A program made the translations under genes and the position numbers. Positions 24,525 to 32,533 of a stretch of DNA of 39,207 nucleotides are shown here, one piece after another. The number at the start of each line of letters is the position of its first letter. The stretch's first letter is position 1. This DNA is from HGM04593 sp045630965 (GTDB lineage Bacteria > Bacteroidota > Bacteroidia > Bacteroidales > Bacteroidaceae), in assembly GCA_045630965.1 (NCBI GenBank), contig JAZQTU010000037.1, positions 1 to 39,207 on the forward strand. The letters are read 5' to 3'. The notes beneath the pieces were generated by a model. That model worked only from the letters and a program-made list of their open reading frames with translations, ran no database searches and was not told the DNA's origin.

Positions 24525-27500
24525 TTAGAATGTCAAATTCAGGAACATCTCGAATCCCTGGCTGTAGAGATAATCCGTTCCGCGTTCAATCTTAACAGTA
24601 GAGAGGCGCAGGATGTCGGTAAAGTTGATACCGGTACGCATATTGCGCAGTCTCATGCTCTTGCACACCTTGTCACTGAACTCATAGCTGAGGTTGAGTG
24701 AACCGAGCGAAAGAGTATTCTCCTTTTCGGCGAAACGTGTAGTCTGCTCAGGACGTGAGCTGTCGGCAATATCCTTGTATATTGCATTGTCACCCGGTTC
24801 CTTCCAACGGTCATCGAAGACACGCTTGTCGGCATTATAACGTGGGTCGGAACCCTCGACCTTGCTCACACGTGTAGTGTTGTACACCCAAGCACCCATG
24901 CGGAAATTGAACATAGCATACACACTGAATCCCTTCCAGAATACATTGGTACTGAATGTACCGGTATATGCAGGTTCAGTATCACCAATGAGCACCTTGT
25001 CTGCAGGGTCATATGTAAAGGTGTATTCACCGTTGCGTTTGATGTATATCTCCTTACCTGTAGCAGGGTCAATACCGCCGGAACGTACGAGTTTCAATGC
25101 TGTCACACTCTCCCCCTCGGCATACTGCGGCAGCGGTGCGAGGCTGCTCCACGCATTCTCCTCGTTCTCCTTGTTTATCTCCTCAAGAGCCTTGTCGATC
25201 TTTGTAATCTTGTTACGGTTCATATAACCTGTTGTAGCCAGACGCCAGTAGAAATCGTTGCTGCGGAAGATGTAGCCGTCGAGCTGGAACTCAATACCCT
25301 TGTTCTGCAATTCGCCAAGGTTAGACATCGCCTGAGTAGCACCGGTAGAAGGAGCGTAAGCCTTTTCGAGCAAGAGGTCCTTGGTATTGCGGATATATGC
25401 ATCGACTGTAAAGTTAAGACGACGGTCGAACATACTGAGGTCGATACCGACGTTGTAGTTCATTGTACGCTCCCATGTCAAGTCCACGTTACCGATAGTG
25501 ATAGGCACGGCACCGATACCGTTCTTGTACTCATAGTCGTTGCTGTACTGATACATTGTCATAGCCTGGAAGGGGCTGAAGCTCACCTTACCTGTATAAC
25601 CGGCACTACCACGCACCTTGAATACATCGAAATGTCTCTTGACGTGTCTCATAAACTTCTCATTCATCACGTTCCAGCCAAGACCGCTTGACCAGAAGTG
25701 ACCGAAACGGTTATTCTCGCCGAACTGTGACGAACCTGTGGTACGCCATGTAGCATCAACAAAGTAACGGTTACGGAACGACGCTGTACCGGTAGTAAAG
25801 AAACCGACATCGGCTGTTTCGGAAAGCGAGCCAAAAGGTTTGCTGCTTGCAGGATAGCCAACCGCATTGCCAATGTAAGAAAGATTATCATTGAAGAAAC
25901 CTACAGCCTCTGTAGTCTCACTATTGCTGTTTGCGTAGTTTATCTCCCAACCGGCAGAAAGGCTCACAAGCGACTCGTCCTTAAAGAATTTATTGAATGT
26001 ACCCACAATATTACCGTTGTAGCTTATTCCGCGTGACATTCCCTTGATATACATACCCTTCTTTGTAAGGTCGGTTTCATTCTTGTAAATCAACGACTTG
26101 GGCGAAGTAAAGAGATCGCTTGAACCCATGTCACTCGACACATTGAAATGACCGGTAAGAAGGAACATCTTGCTGATGTCCCAACGCAGGTCGGTGCTGT
26201 TGCTCAAGGTTCTTGTTCCGCTCTTTGAGAAGCTTCCCAGTTTAGCCTCATACAACGGGTTGTTCATGTCCCATGAAAGATTGGTATTGACTGTACCGTC
26301 CAGGTTGTATATTCTGTCATACGGGTTCATCTGCACATACTGCGAGAACGAACCGTAAGGAGTATTCTTCACACTTACCTCCTGATAGGTAGTGCGGTTA
26401 GATATTGTGAGCGTACCCACGTAATAGTCGAGCTTGAAACCGAGGTTGTAACGCTTGCGGTAGTCATCCTTCATTACACCGCGTGTATCGCCAAAACGAC
26501 CTGTCAGTTCATAGCGGAGATTAGATGCACCGCCGTATACACGCAACGAGTGGTCGTGCGAGAATGCAGTACGTGCAGGCTGCGAGAGCCAGTCACTGTT
26601 CATACCCGCAGCTATCAGCTTATAGCGCTGGTTGTAGAGCTCATCATATTCATACTGCAACGGAAGACCTGTAGTAGAACTGATAGCACCGTTAGCATTG
26701 TAAAGGCCAGCCAAATGCTCATATTCAAGTTTCTCCTTGGCGCTGAGCACATTGTAGTCACCCAACACAGGGAACTGCAGGTTACCGGTGAAGTTATACT
26801 GCACACGCACAGTGCTCTCAAGGATAGGCTTGCGTGAGATGACAATGACACCGTTCGCAGCCTTTGAACCGTAGAGCGCAGTAGCCGAAGCATCCTTCAA
26901 CACAGTTATTTTGTCAACCTCGTTTATATCAAGGTCATAGAGATCCTGCATAGTAATTTCGGTACCGTCGAGTATGATTGTAGGCTGGTTGACCTGCTGA
27001 CCGCTGTTCGAGAACGAGCTCATACCGCGCAGCACTAGTTCAGGAGTGTGGTTAGGGTTCGAACCCTGACTAGTATTCTGCACCATCGCCATACCCGGAG
27101 TAAGAGCCGAAATGGCACTGATGAGGTTTGTACCCGACACCTGACGCAACTCCATTCCCGACACTTCAGTTACAGAACCTGTAAAAGTCTCCTTGTTCTT
27201 TGACACAAAACCGGTGATGACAACATCATTCAAAGTGTTAGACTCCTCTTCCATTTCCACACGCATAGCAACAAGCTTGCGCGAGTTTGAATCAATTCTA
27301 AGTTCCTTGTATCCTATAAAAGAGAATACAACCTCAAAATCCTTCACAGGAGAGGTCACGCGGAAAGCACCCTCAATGTCTGTAGAAACACCGGTAATCA
27401 TCTTGCCATCCTTCCACACTGCCACCGACGCACCAATAAGAGGTTCCTCGGTCTTCTTGTCAATGACAACACCATAAATGGTAGTGCCATTGCCAAGCTC

Positions 27501-27614
27501 TTCGGCAACAACTGTTGCTGAGCCGACAGCAAGAAGAGGCATTGCAAACATCAGCAAAAGCAGAACAGCGAACATTCTGCCAGCCAAAGTTGTTGTGTAA
27601 ATTCTTCTATTCAT
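24525..27614 (-). CDS. SusC/RagA family TonB-linked outer-membrane importer
   Basis: The 1029-residue protein has a signal peptide (residues 1 to about 36), a carboxypeptidase-regulatory-like domain (TIYGVVIDKKTEEPLIGASV, about 43-120), a TonB-box/plug region (LNDVVITGFVSKNKETFTGS, then TIILDGTEITMQDLYDLDIN and DASATALYGSKAANGVIVI), and a long barrel ending in GFEMFLNLTF with the terminal Phe. It pairs with the SusD protein as a pedal-bin importer energised by TonB. It is the first gene of a four-gene leftward operon with a consensus promoter. No anti-sigma/sigma pair, hybrid two-component sensor or SusR-like regulator is visible nearby, so the control signal is unknown. Confidence 0.96.
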   Translation of the reverse strand: MNRRIYTTTLAGRMFAVLLLLMFAMPLLAVGSATVVAEELGNGTTIYGVVIDKKTEEPLIGASVAVWKDGKMITGVSTDIEGAFRVTSPVKDFEVVFSFIGYKELRIDSNSRKLVAMRVEMEEESNTLNDVVITGFVSKNKETFTGSVTEVSGMELRQVSGTNLISAISALTPGMAMVQNTSQGSNPNHTPELVLRGMSSFSNSGQQVNQPTIILDGTEITMQDLYDLDINEVDKITVLKDASATALYGSKAANGVIVISRKPILESTVRVQYNFTGNLQFPVLGDYNVLSAKEKLEYEHLAGLYNANGAISSTTGLPLQYEYDELYNQRYKLIAAGMNSDWLSQPARTAFSHDHSLRVYGGASNLRYELTGRFGDTRGVMKDDYRKRYNLGFKLDYYVGTLTISNRTTYQEVSVKNTPYGSFSQYVQMNPYDRIYNLDGTVNTNLSWDMNNPLYEAKLGSFSKSGTRTLSNSTDLRWDISKMFLLTGHFNVSSDMGSSDLFTSPKSLIYKNETDLTKKGMYIKGMSRGISYNGNIVGTFNKFFKDESLVSLSAGWEINYANSNSETTEAVGFFNDNLSYIGNAVGYPASSKPFGSLSETADVGFFTTGTASFRNRYFVDATWRTTGSSQFGENNRFGHFWSSGLGWNVMNEKFMRHVKRHFDVFKVRGSAGYTGKVSFSPFQAMTMYQYSNDYEYKNGIGAVPITIGNVDLTWERTMNYNVGIDLSMFDRRLNFTVDAYIRNTKDLLLEKAYAPSTGATQAMSNLGELQNKGIEFQLDGYIFRSNDFYWRLATTGYMNRNKITKIDKALEEINKENEENAWSSLAPLPQYAEGESVTALKLVRSGGIDPATGKEIYIKRNGEYTFTYDPADKVLIGDTEPAYTGTFSTNVFWKGFSVYAMFNFRMGAWVYNTTRVSKVEGSDPRYNADKRVFDDRWKEPGDNAIYKDIADSSRPEQTTRFAEKENTLSLGSLNLSYEFSDKVCKSMRLRNMRTGINFTDILRLSTVKIERGTDYLYSQGFEMFLNLTF

Positions 27615-27673
27615 TTATTATACATTAAGTTTCACTTCAATACCTATTCCTATCCAAAGTAGAATCACGGTTG

Positions 27674-27704
27674 CAAAATTACAAAAAAAAGCGCTTTCCA
27701 CAAA
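27674..27704 (-). promoter_or_regulatory. Consensus promoter of the susCD operon
   Basis: On the minus strand TTTG (27701-27704) and TAATTTTG (27674-27681) are 19 bases apart, a perfect match to the Bacteroides consensus. The start site would be near 27667, giving a leader of about 50 bases before the susC ATG at 27614. Confidence 0.8.
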
Positions 27705-27757
27705 ACACAGAAATCACTTTAATATATGTGTAATTATTGTATAAATATTTATTAAAA

Positions 27758-27790
27758 AGCCTCACCCTCTCTTTTAGCTAGGGTGAGGCT
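27758..27790 (-). terminator. Leftward terminator-like hairpin
   Basis: AGCCTCACCCT (27758-27768) pairs with AGGGTGAGGCT (27780-27790) across an 11-base loop, with an A-run to its left, so it is a terminator for leftward transcripts. It would insulate the susC promoter from transcription arriving from the spacer. Confidence 0.8.
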
Positions 27791-27791
27791 A

Positions 27792-28310
27792 TGTAGGGGC
27801 GGGATTAGTCCGCCCAGTAGCATTTTACTACAGATTTTAACATTACTTCTTATAATTAGTATTTGAATTGTAGTCTTTCTTTACCTCTTCTTTCATAACT
27901 GAAAGAAGCAAAGGTTCCGGTGCATCCGCAGTTTCCCACCAGCAACGGTAATATTAAAATGAAAACCGGCACCGATAAAATCACAGCAAACAACCGATAA
28001 AACAGAGGATTAGAATGGGGATTGTTTGAGCGTTTGTGCCATATGATGCTGTTTATGCGTGAAGCGAGTTGCCCCATTCCCTATGTTTTAGCGAATAGTT
28101 GTTTGCGAAAAGTAACGCACAAACGAAGGATGCCGTTTACGGCTCGTGAGCAGAAGTGCGTTACGACTGATTTTTACGAGTGACGGGGCTTTTCGTTCTT
28201 TTGGCCGCCAAAAGAACAATAAAGAAAGACTTGAAGTAGAATATACGTTAATGTTTTAATGTTAAATACTACCACATAATACAAATGGGCGGACTAACCC
28301 CGCCCCTACA
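27792..28310. repeat. Non-coding element bounded by 25-bp inverted repeats
   Basis: The left end (27792-27816, TGTAGGGGCGGGATTAGTCC plus GCCCA) and the right end (28286-28310) are inverted copies with 24 of 25 bases matching. Each end is itself a GGGCGG/CCGCCC hairpin. The interior holds a perfect 11-bp-arm palindrome GTTCTTTTGGC-C-GCCAAAAGAAC (28195-28217) and a degenerate region that reads as broken peptide fragments on the minus strand. There is no transposase. It looks like a MITE-like or REP-like interspersed repeat, common between Bacteroidales genes; mobility is not shown. Confidence 0.55.
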
Positions 28311-28400
28311 GGTACCCAATTCCAAAATTCATAATTGACTTAATTGACTTAAGCCTCCCAACTCTCCTCCCCCAATACTTGTTTTTATTGCTGTAGGGGC

Positions 28401-28435
28401 AAAAAAAGAACGGGAGTGGAAACCCACTCCCGTTC
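28401..28435 (-). terminator. Terminator of the modular secreted protein gene
   Basis: GAACGGGAGTGG (28408-28419) pairs across the loop with CCACTCCCGTTC, preceded on the left by seven A residues that form the U-run of the leftward transcript. It lies 18 bases after the stop codon. The 28-base hairpin is the exact reverse complement of the one at 38972-38999. Confidence 0.92.
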
Positions 28436-28453
28436 AGTTATAGTAAGTAAAAA

Positions 28454-31400
28454 TTACTTTACAAATACCTTTTTACCGTTTACAATGTAGATACCAGCCT
28501 TTGTGATCTCTGCAATGCGACGACCTGTGAGGTCATAGATTACAGCGTTCTCAGCCTCTGCATCAACACCTTCGATACCGTCAACGATTGGCTCTTCAAC
28601 AACGAATGTGATTTCACCGCTCATTGCGATAGCTGAACCGTCAGCCTTGCGTGTGATAAGACCTTCTGGGATGTACAAGCCGTACTCACCAGCTTCTGTG
28701 ATAGCTGTCCAGAGAGTAATCTTGAGTGTGTTGCCCTCAACTACGAAGTTAGCAGCGTTCTGCTTCTTGCCTACGTAGATAGTTGACATGCTCATGAGAT
28801 CCTGCTCACCAGCAATCTCGTCGCTGAATGTTACAGTGATCTCCTGCAATGACTCAACAGCCTCTGCTGGAGTGTACTCAACAACCTCAAGTGCTGCAAG
28901 TGGCTCAACAACGTTGAATACGATTTCGCCGTTGATTGCGATAGCAGAACCGTCAGCCTTACGTGTGATAAGACCTTCTGGAACATACAATGCATGCTCA
29001 CCAGCTTCTGTGATAGCTGTCCAGAGAGTAATCTTGAGTGTGTTGCCCTCAACTACGAAGTTAGCAGCGTTCTGTTTCTTGTCTACGTAGATTACGTTCA
29101 TGCTCATGAGATCCTGCTCACCAGCAATCTCGTCGCTGAATGTTACAGTGATTTCCTGCAATGACTCAACAGCCTCTGCTGGAGTATAGCTTACAACCTC
29201 AAGTGCTGCGAGTTCTGGAGTAAGCATTGCGATAGCTTCTGTAGCGTCAAAGTCAGCAACCTCTGTGATTGTGTACCATGCACCTGCATCCCAACCATCG
29301 TTTTCGCTCTTGCTTGTCAATGTGGTCTGGATACATGTGTTACGCTCTGCGTTAGAACACCATCCTGGTGAAGCTGTCATGTAGTTTGTACCATTGATGC
29401 TCAATGAGAACTTACCATTGTCTTCCTTGTTAACGATTACGAAATCGTATGGAGCTTCAGCAGACAACTTGTTAACGTTGCCTGATTTTACAACGAACTT
29501 CTTCTGTGAAACGCTGTAGAGATACAATTTTCCCTCGTAATTTACGAATGCGAACTGCTGTGCAGGGTCTTCATTGTTGAGTGCAACCTGGTGGCAAGCA
29601 TCGCTACCTGCTTTGTATGTAACACCGCACATGTCTACCTTACCATCGAGTGCATAGAAACCACCGCGTCCAGTATCGCTTGATACGATAGTATAGCACT
29701 TAGCGTTTGTAATCTGGTCAACAGATGTAATTTCTACAGGAACTGCAGGAACTTCAGGCTCTACGCTCTTCTCAACCTTCTCAATGCGTATAGCAGAAGT
29801 GAAGTTTTCGTTGTAGTATGGATCGCTAGCTCCGTCGAATGTCATAGCAGAGTGCTTAACAACGATAGGACCGAACATGTCAACAAGCTTTCCGTTGTCA
29901 TAGCCACGGTAACCGTTCAAAGTGTATAGACCTTCAATACCATCGCTTGTTTCATATGGATTGATGTTGAACATTGTAACTCTGCTTGATTCAGCCTCAA
30001 GACCTGTTTCGCTCTCGCCATCGAGCCAGTTCCTGCCACCCAATGTAGGATATGCAAGGTAGTATGCACCGTCGAGAGTCTTGAACTGGTACTTGTACTC
30101 AGCGTCAGCGTTGTATTCGCAAACGAACATAGCTGACTCTGGAAGTTCCTCTTCGCCACGTGTAGCAACAGCAAGTGTTCCATTGTTGTTGTAGATGTAG
30201 AGTTCTGTAGTACCCCAAACAGCTGTGAATGTGTATGTTTCGCCGTCAACAGCAACTGGCTCTTCTACAACAGCCTTCTCAGCTATTGTCCAAGAGTATG
30301 TACCCTCGCAATAACCCTGTGCGTTGTACTCGTAATTAACGTAGTCGTAGTCAACAACAATTTGTGATGCGTCGAGAGTGTATGTGCCGGCAGCAGTAAC
30401 AGGGTTTTCAACAACCTCCCAGTTGATCATGTCGCCACAAGTATACTTAACCTGGTTCAAACCAACTGAAGTGTCTGTAGCGTCAACCATCTTGATCTTG
30501 TCGCCATTTCCGTTAGTGAGGTATATTTCTGCAGAAATTACACCGCTATAGTCTGGCTTGTAAGCAAGGTTGATCTGCTGGTTGAATGTGATGATGATTG
30601 AATTGATTTCGTCAACTTCACCTTCAGCAGGAGTGATGCTCTCGATAGCCAATGGCTTGCTTTCAGGAACAACAGGGGTAGAAGCCTCGATTGTGAACTC
30701 AGCCATAATCTCTTCGTATGCCTGACCGTTTACGGTGAATGAGCCTGCAGGGATGTGCAAGTTGTAGTTACCGCTTGTTGCAAATGGCTCTGCAAACATA
30801 ACGCCCAAGATTGGCTGTCCAAACATCTGGTCGTCAACAACAAGCTGAGCTTCTGCTACGTAACCGCCAGCAACTGGGTCGAAGATACCTGCTGATGCGT
30901 TTTCTGCAAGAGCGAGTGCCGCACCGTCGAATGTCAAAACAAAGTTCTGAACGCTTGAAAGAGCGCCTTCCAATGGAGATGGATTGTAAGAAGCATCCAA
31001 TGTGTATACCTTATAAGTGGGAAGTGCTGGAACTTCAGGAGTTGAGTTCAACATTGCAAGTGCTTCTGTTGGGTCAAAGTCTGCAGCTTCAATGAATGCA
31101 ACAGCATTACCACCGTCAATAGTGCCCCAATTGTCAACAAGCATCTGGCTGCTACCACCAAGGTTAATGTACTTGTTGTCGTAGCCCTTGAAGTTTACGC
31201 GTACTCGGCAATCACCCATTGTTGATGCATCTGCAAGTTCAATAGGCTCTGCAATGCCGGCAACAAGAGACTGGTCTGAATTTACGAATTTCTTTGCAGC
31301 AACGCTGTAGAGATAGTAGTTCTCGTTGTCAACGCTCAAAACGGCAAACTGCTGGCTTGCATCCTCTGGGTTAGATTCTGTACCAAGGCCAGCGTCTTTA

Positions 31401-32044
31401 GTTGAGCAGAATTTTGTGTAGTTACCCTCGGTGTCCATCTGAACAGCCCAGCCACCACGGGTTGTTGTAGAAACTGTGTAGCACTTGTTCTGGTCGAACT
31501 CTGAAAGCTCGTTAGGGTAGTCTACTACTACAAGAACAGAAGCTTCTGTGTCAAGAATCTTGTAACAGTTTCCTTCATCCTCTTGTGTCCAGCTGTTGAC
31601 CATAATACCTGAAGCTATTTGGCCAGGAATCTGAGAGTTCATACCATTGCCGCCAATACACAACTTCCAGTTGTATGTGTTGCTTGCTGCAGGAGTGATT
31701 TCCAAAGCATCAACCGCGGTCTCTGACCAAGAACCGTCTTTTGCTACATACTTGGCAGCACCTACGCTATAAAGGTAGTAGTTGCCGTCAATCTGTTCAA
31801 TCTTGAACTGCTGGTTTGCATCTGCCCAGTCTTTTGAAACAGATGAAGTACCAAGATTTGTTGCTGTGCTGGTGGAGATACCACCGGCATTCGCTGTCGT
31901 ATTGTTCATCAAGAAGCAACGCTGGCTCTCAATGAAATACGTTTTGTCATTACTCAGCTGGTCTAAGCTGGTAACGGTCACCTCCTGTGCTGTTGCTGTT
32001 ATGAATGCAACAACCAGTGACAAGAAAAGTGTAAATTTTCTCAT
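28454..32044 (-). CDS. Large modular secreted protein with ricin-like and Ig-like repeats and a T9SS-type tail
   Basis: The 1196-residue protein has a signal peptide (LFLSLVVAFITATAQ). At least three repeats share the pattern xQQFxxxxxxxxYYLYSVxxKKFV (about residues 25-180, 190-335 and 800-960), each starting with an x-DQxxxxKxYxI segment, suggesting ricin-like beta-trefoil modules. Two Ig-like domains lie between them (PLAIESITPAEGEVDEINSI and onward). Two 104-residue SbsA-like Ig domains follow in tandem (AALEVV..YTPAEAVESLQE), almost identical to each other. The tail VIYDLTGRRIAEITKAGIYI plus VNGKKVFVK is a short Por-secretion-type sorting signal. It is likely surface-bound and carbohydrate- or matrix-binding; no enzyme domain is seen. 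The gene is monocistronic, with its own promoter and terminator. A paralog begins at the right edge of the window. Confidence 0.85.
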   Translation of the reverse strand: MRKFTLFLSLVVAFITATAQEVTVTSLDQLSNDKTYFIESQRCFLMNNTTANAGGISTSTATNLGTSSVSKDWADANQQFKIEQIDGNYYLYSVGAAKYVAKDGSWSETAVDALEITPAASNTYNWKLCIGGNGMNSQIPGQIASGIMVNSWTQEDEGNCYKILDTEASVLVVVDYPNELSEFDQNKCYTVSTTTRGGWAVQMDTEGNYTKFCSTKDAGLGTESNPEDASQQFAVLSVDNENYYLYSVAAKKFVNSDQSLVAGIAEPIELADASTMGDCRVRVNFKGYDNKYINLGGSSQMLVDNWGTIDGGNAVAFIEAADFDPTEALAMLNSTPEVPALPTYKVYTLDASYNPSPLEGALSSVQNFVLTFDGAALALAENASAGIFDPVAGGYVAEAQLVVDDQMFGQPILGVMFAEPFATSGNYNLHIPAGSFTVNGQAYEEIMAEFTIEASTPVVPESKPLAIESITPAEGEVDEINSIIITFNQQINLAYKPDYSGVISAEIYLTNGNGDKIKMVDATDTSVGLNQVKYTCGDMINWEVVENPVTAAGTYTLDASQIVVDYDYVNYEYNAQGYCEGTYSWTIAEKAVVEEPVAVDGETYTFTAVWGTTELYIYNNNGTLAVATRGEEELPESAMFVCEYNADAEYKYQFKTLDGAYYLAYPTLGGRNWLDGESETGLEAESSRVTMFNINPYETSDGIEGLYTLNGYRGYDNGKLVDMFGPIVVKHSAMTFDGASDPYYNENFTSAIRIEKVEKSVEPEVPAVPVEITSVDQITNAKCYTIVSSDTGRGGFYALDGKVDMCGVTYKAGSDACHQVALNNEDPAQQFAFVNYEGKLYLYSVSQKKFVVKSGNVNKLSAEAPYDFVIVNKEDNGKFSLSINGTNYMTASPGWCSNAERNTCIQTTLTSKSENDGWDAGAWYTITEVADFDATEAIAMLTPELAALEVVSYTPAEAVESLQEITVTFSDEIAGEQDLMSMNVIYVDKKQNAANFVVEGNTLKITLWTAITEAGEHALYVPEGLITRKADGSAIAINGEIVFNVVEPLAALEVVEYTPAEAVESLQEITVTFSDEIAGEQDLMSMSTIYVGKKQNAANFVVEGNTLKITLWTAITEAGEYGLYIPEGLITRKADGSAIAMSGEITFVVEEPIVDGIEGVDAEAENAVIYDLTGRRIAEITKAGIYIVNGKKVFVK
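28586..29209 (-). repeat. Tandem duplication of a 312-bp domain-coding unit
   Basis: Units 28586-28897 and 28898-29209 are in phase and nearly identical. Each encodes a 104-residue Ig-like domain starting AALEVV and containing FSDEIAGEQDLMSM, QNAANFVVEGNTLKITLW and PEGLITRKADGSAIA. The offset was fixed from the shared CTCATGAGAT at 28791 and 29103. Confidence 0.9.
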
Positions 32045-32214
32045 AGGTTTAATTTTTGGTTAATAAATAGGTTAGTTATATAATGTTTTTTTATTATAAA
32101 TTGTTTTTAAGGTTAAGGCTTTCGCCTTGGAATAATATAAGGATTATTGCTATATTATTACTAATAAGGTATAGTACAAAGCACGATATTTTAATGCATA
32201 GTACTATTAATGTG

Positions 32215-32247
32215 CGAATATAAGTAAAAAATCAATTCATTTACAAA
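32215..32247 (-). promoter_or_regulatory. Candidate promoter of the modular secreted protein gene
   Basis: On the minus strand TTTG (32244-32247) and TATATTCG (32215-32222) are 21 bases apart, with one mismatch in the -7 box. The leader would be about 160 bases and contains a small AAGGC-TTTC-GCCTT hairpin near 32114-32127. Confidence 0.55.
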
Positions 32248-32318
32248 AATATGTGAAAAATGTTGATAATTTGGGAGTTGAAGTGAGTTTTAAGGGAATG
32301 GAGTGGGCTGGCTATCAG

Positions 32319-32436
32319 TGGGCGGGCAGACCCCGCCCCTACAATAGACTTAAAATTTACAATCCCATTTCAAAATTCACAATCGCAATTCTGTTCCCAA
32401 TTCTTTGTTTTGTAGGGTTTGGGTTTGCCCCTGCAA
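32319..32436. repeat. Composite of two TGTAGGGG-type hairpin repeats
   Basis: TGGGCGGGCAGACCCCGCCC plus CTACA (32319-32343) is a variant of the right end of the 27792-28310 element. A second related hairpin, TGTAGGGTTTGGGTTTGCCC plus CTGCA, lies at 32411-32435. A similar pair, 28286-28310 plus the half-copy at 28392-28400, lies on the other side of the modular protein gene, so that gene is bracketed by the same repeat family. Confidence 0.6.
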
Positions 32437-32451
32437 TTAATCATTAAAATC

Positions 32452-32483
32452 TTTGGCTGTTTCGTTAATTTGTTGTACTTTTG
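32452..32483 (+). promoter_or_regulatory. Consensus promoter of rpsA
   Basis: TTTG at 32452-32455 and TACTTTTG at 32476-32483 are 20 bases apart, a perfect Bacteroides promoter. Initiation near 32490 leaves a leader of about 44 bases before the ATG at 32534. Confidence 0.85.
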
Positions 32484-32533
32484 CGCCCGAATTCTATCAA
32501 TATAATGTCTAACTCATTAACTATTTGAAAATT

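Noticed and set aside
20718..27614. Polysaccharide utilisation locus
   Set aside because: SusC/SusD are present, but no carbohydrate-active enzyme or PUL-type regulator occurs in the window, and the neighbours are peptide- and amino acid-related.
27856..28077. 73-residue minus-strand frame with a hydrophobic stretch
   Set aside because: It lies inside the inverted-repeat-bounded element, reads like other broken frames of that repeat, and has no recognisable family or start signal. I treat it as a chance frame.
32253..32447. 64-residue plus-strand frame before rpsA
   Set aside because: It runs through two interspersed hairpin repeats and ends before the rpsA promoter; no family features.
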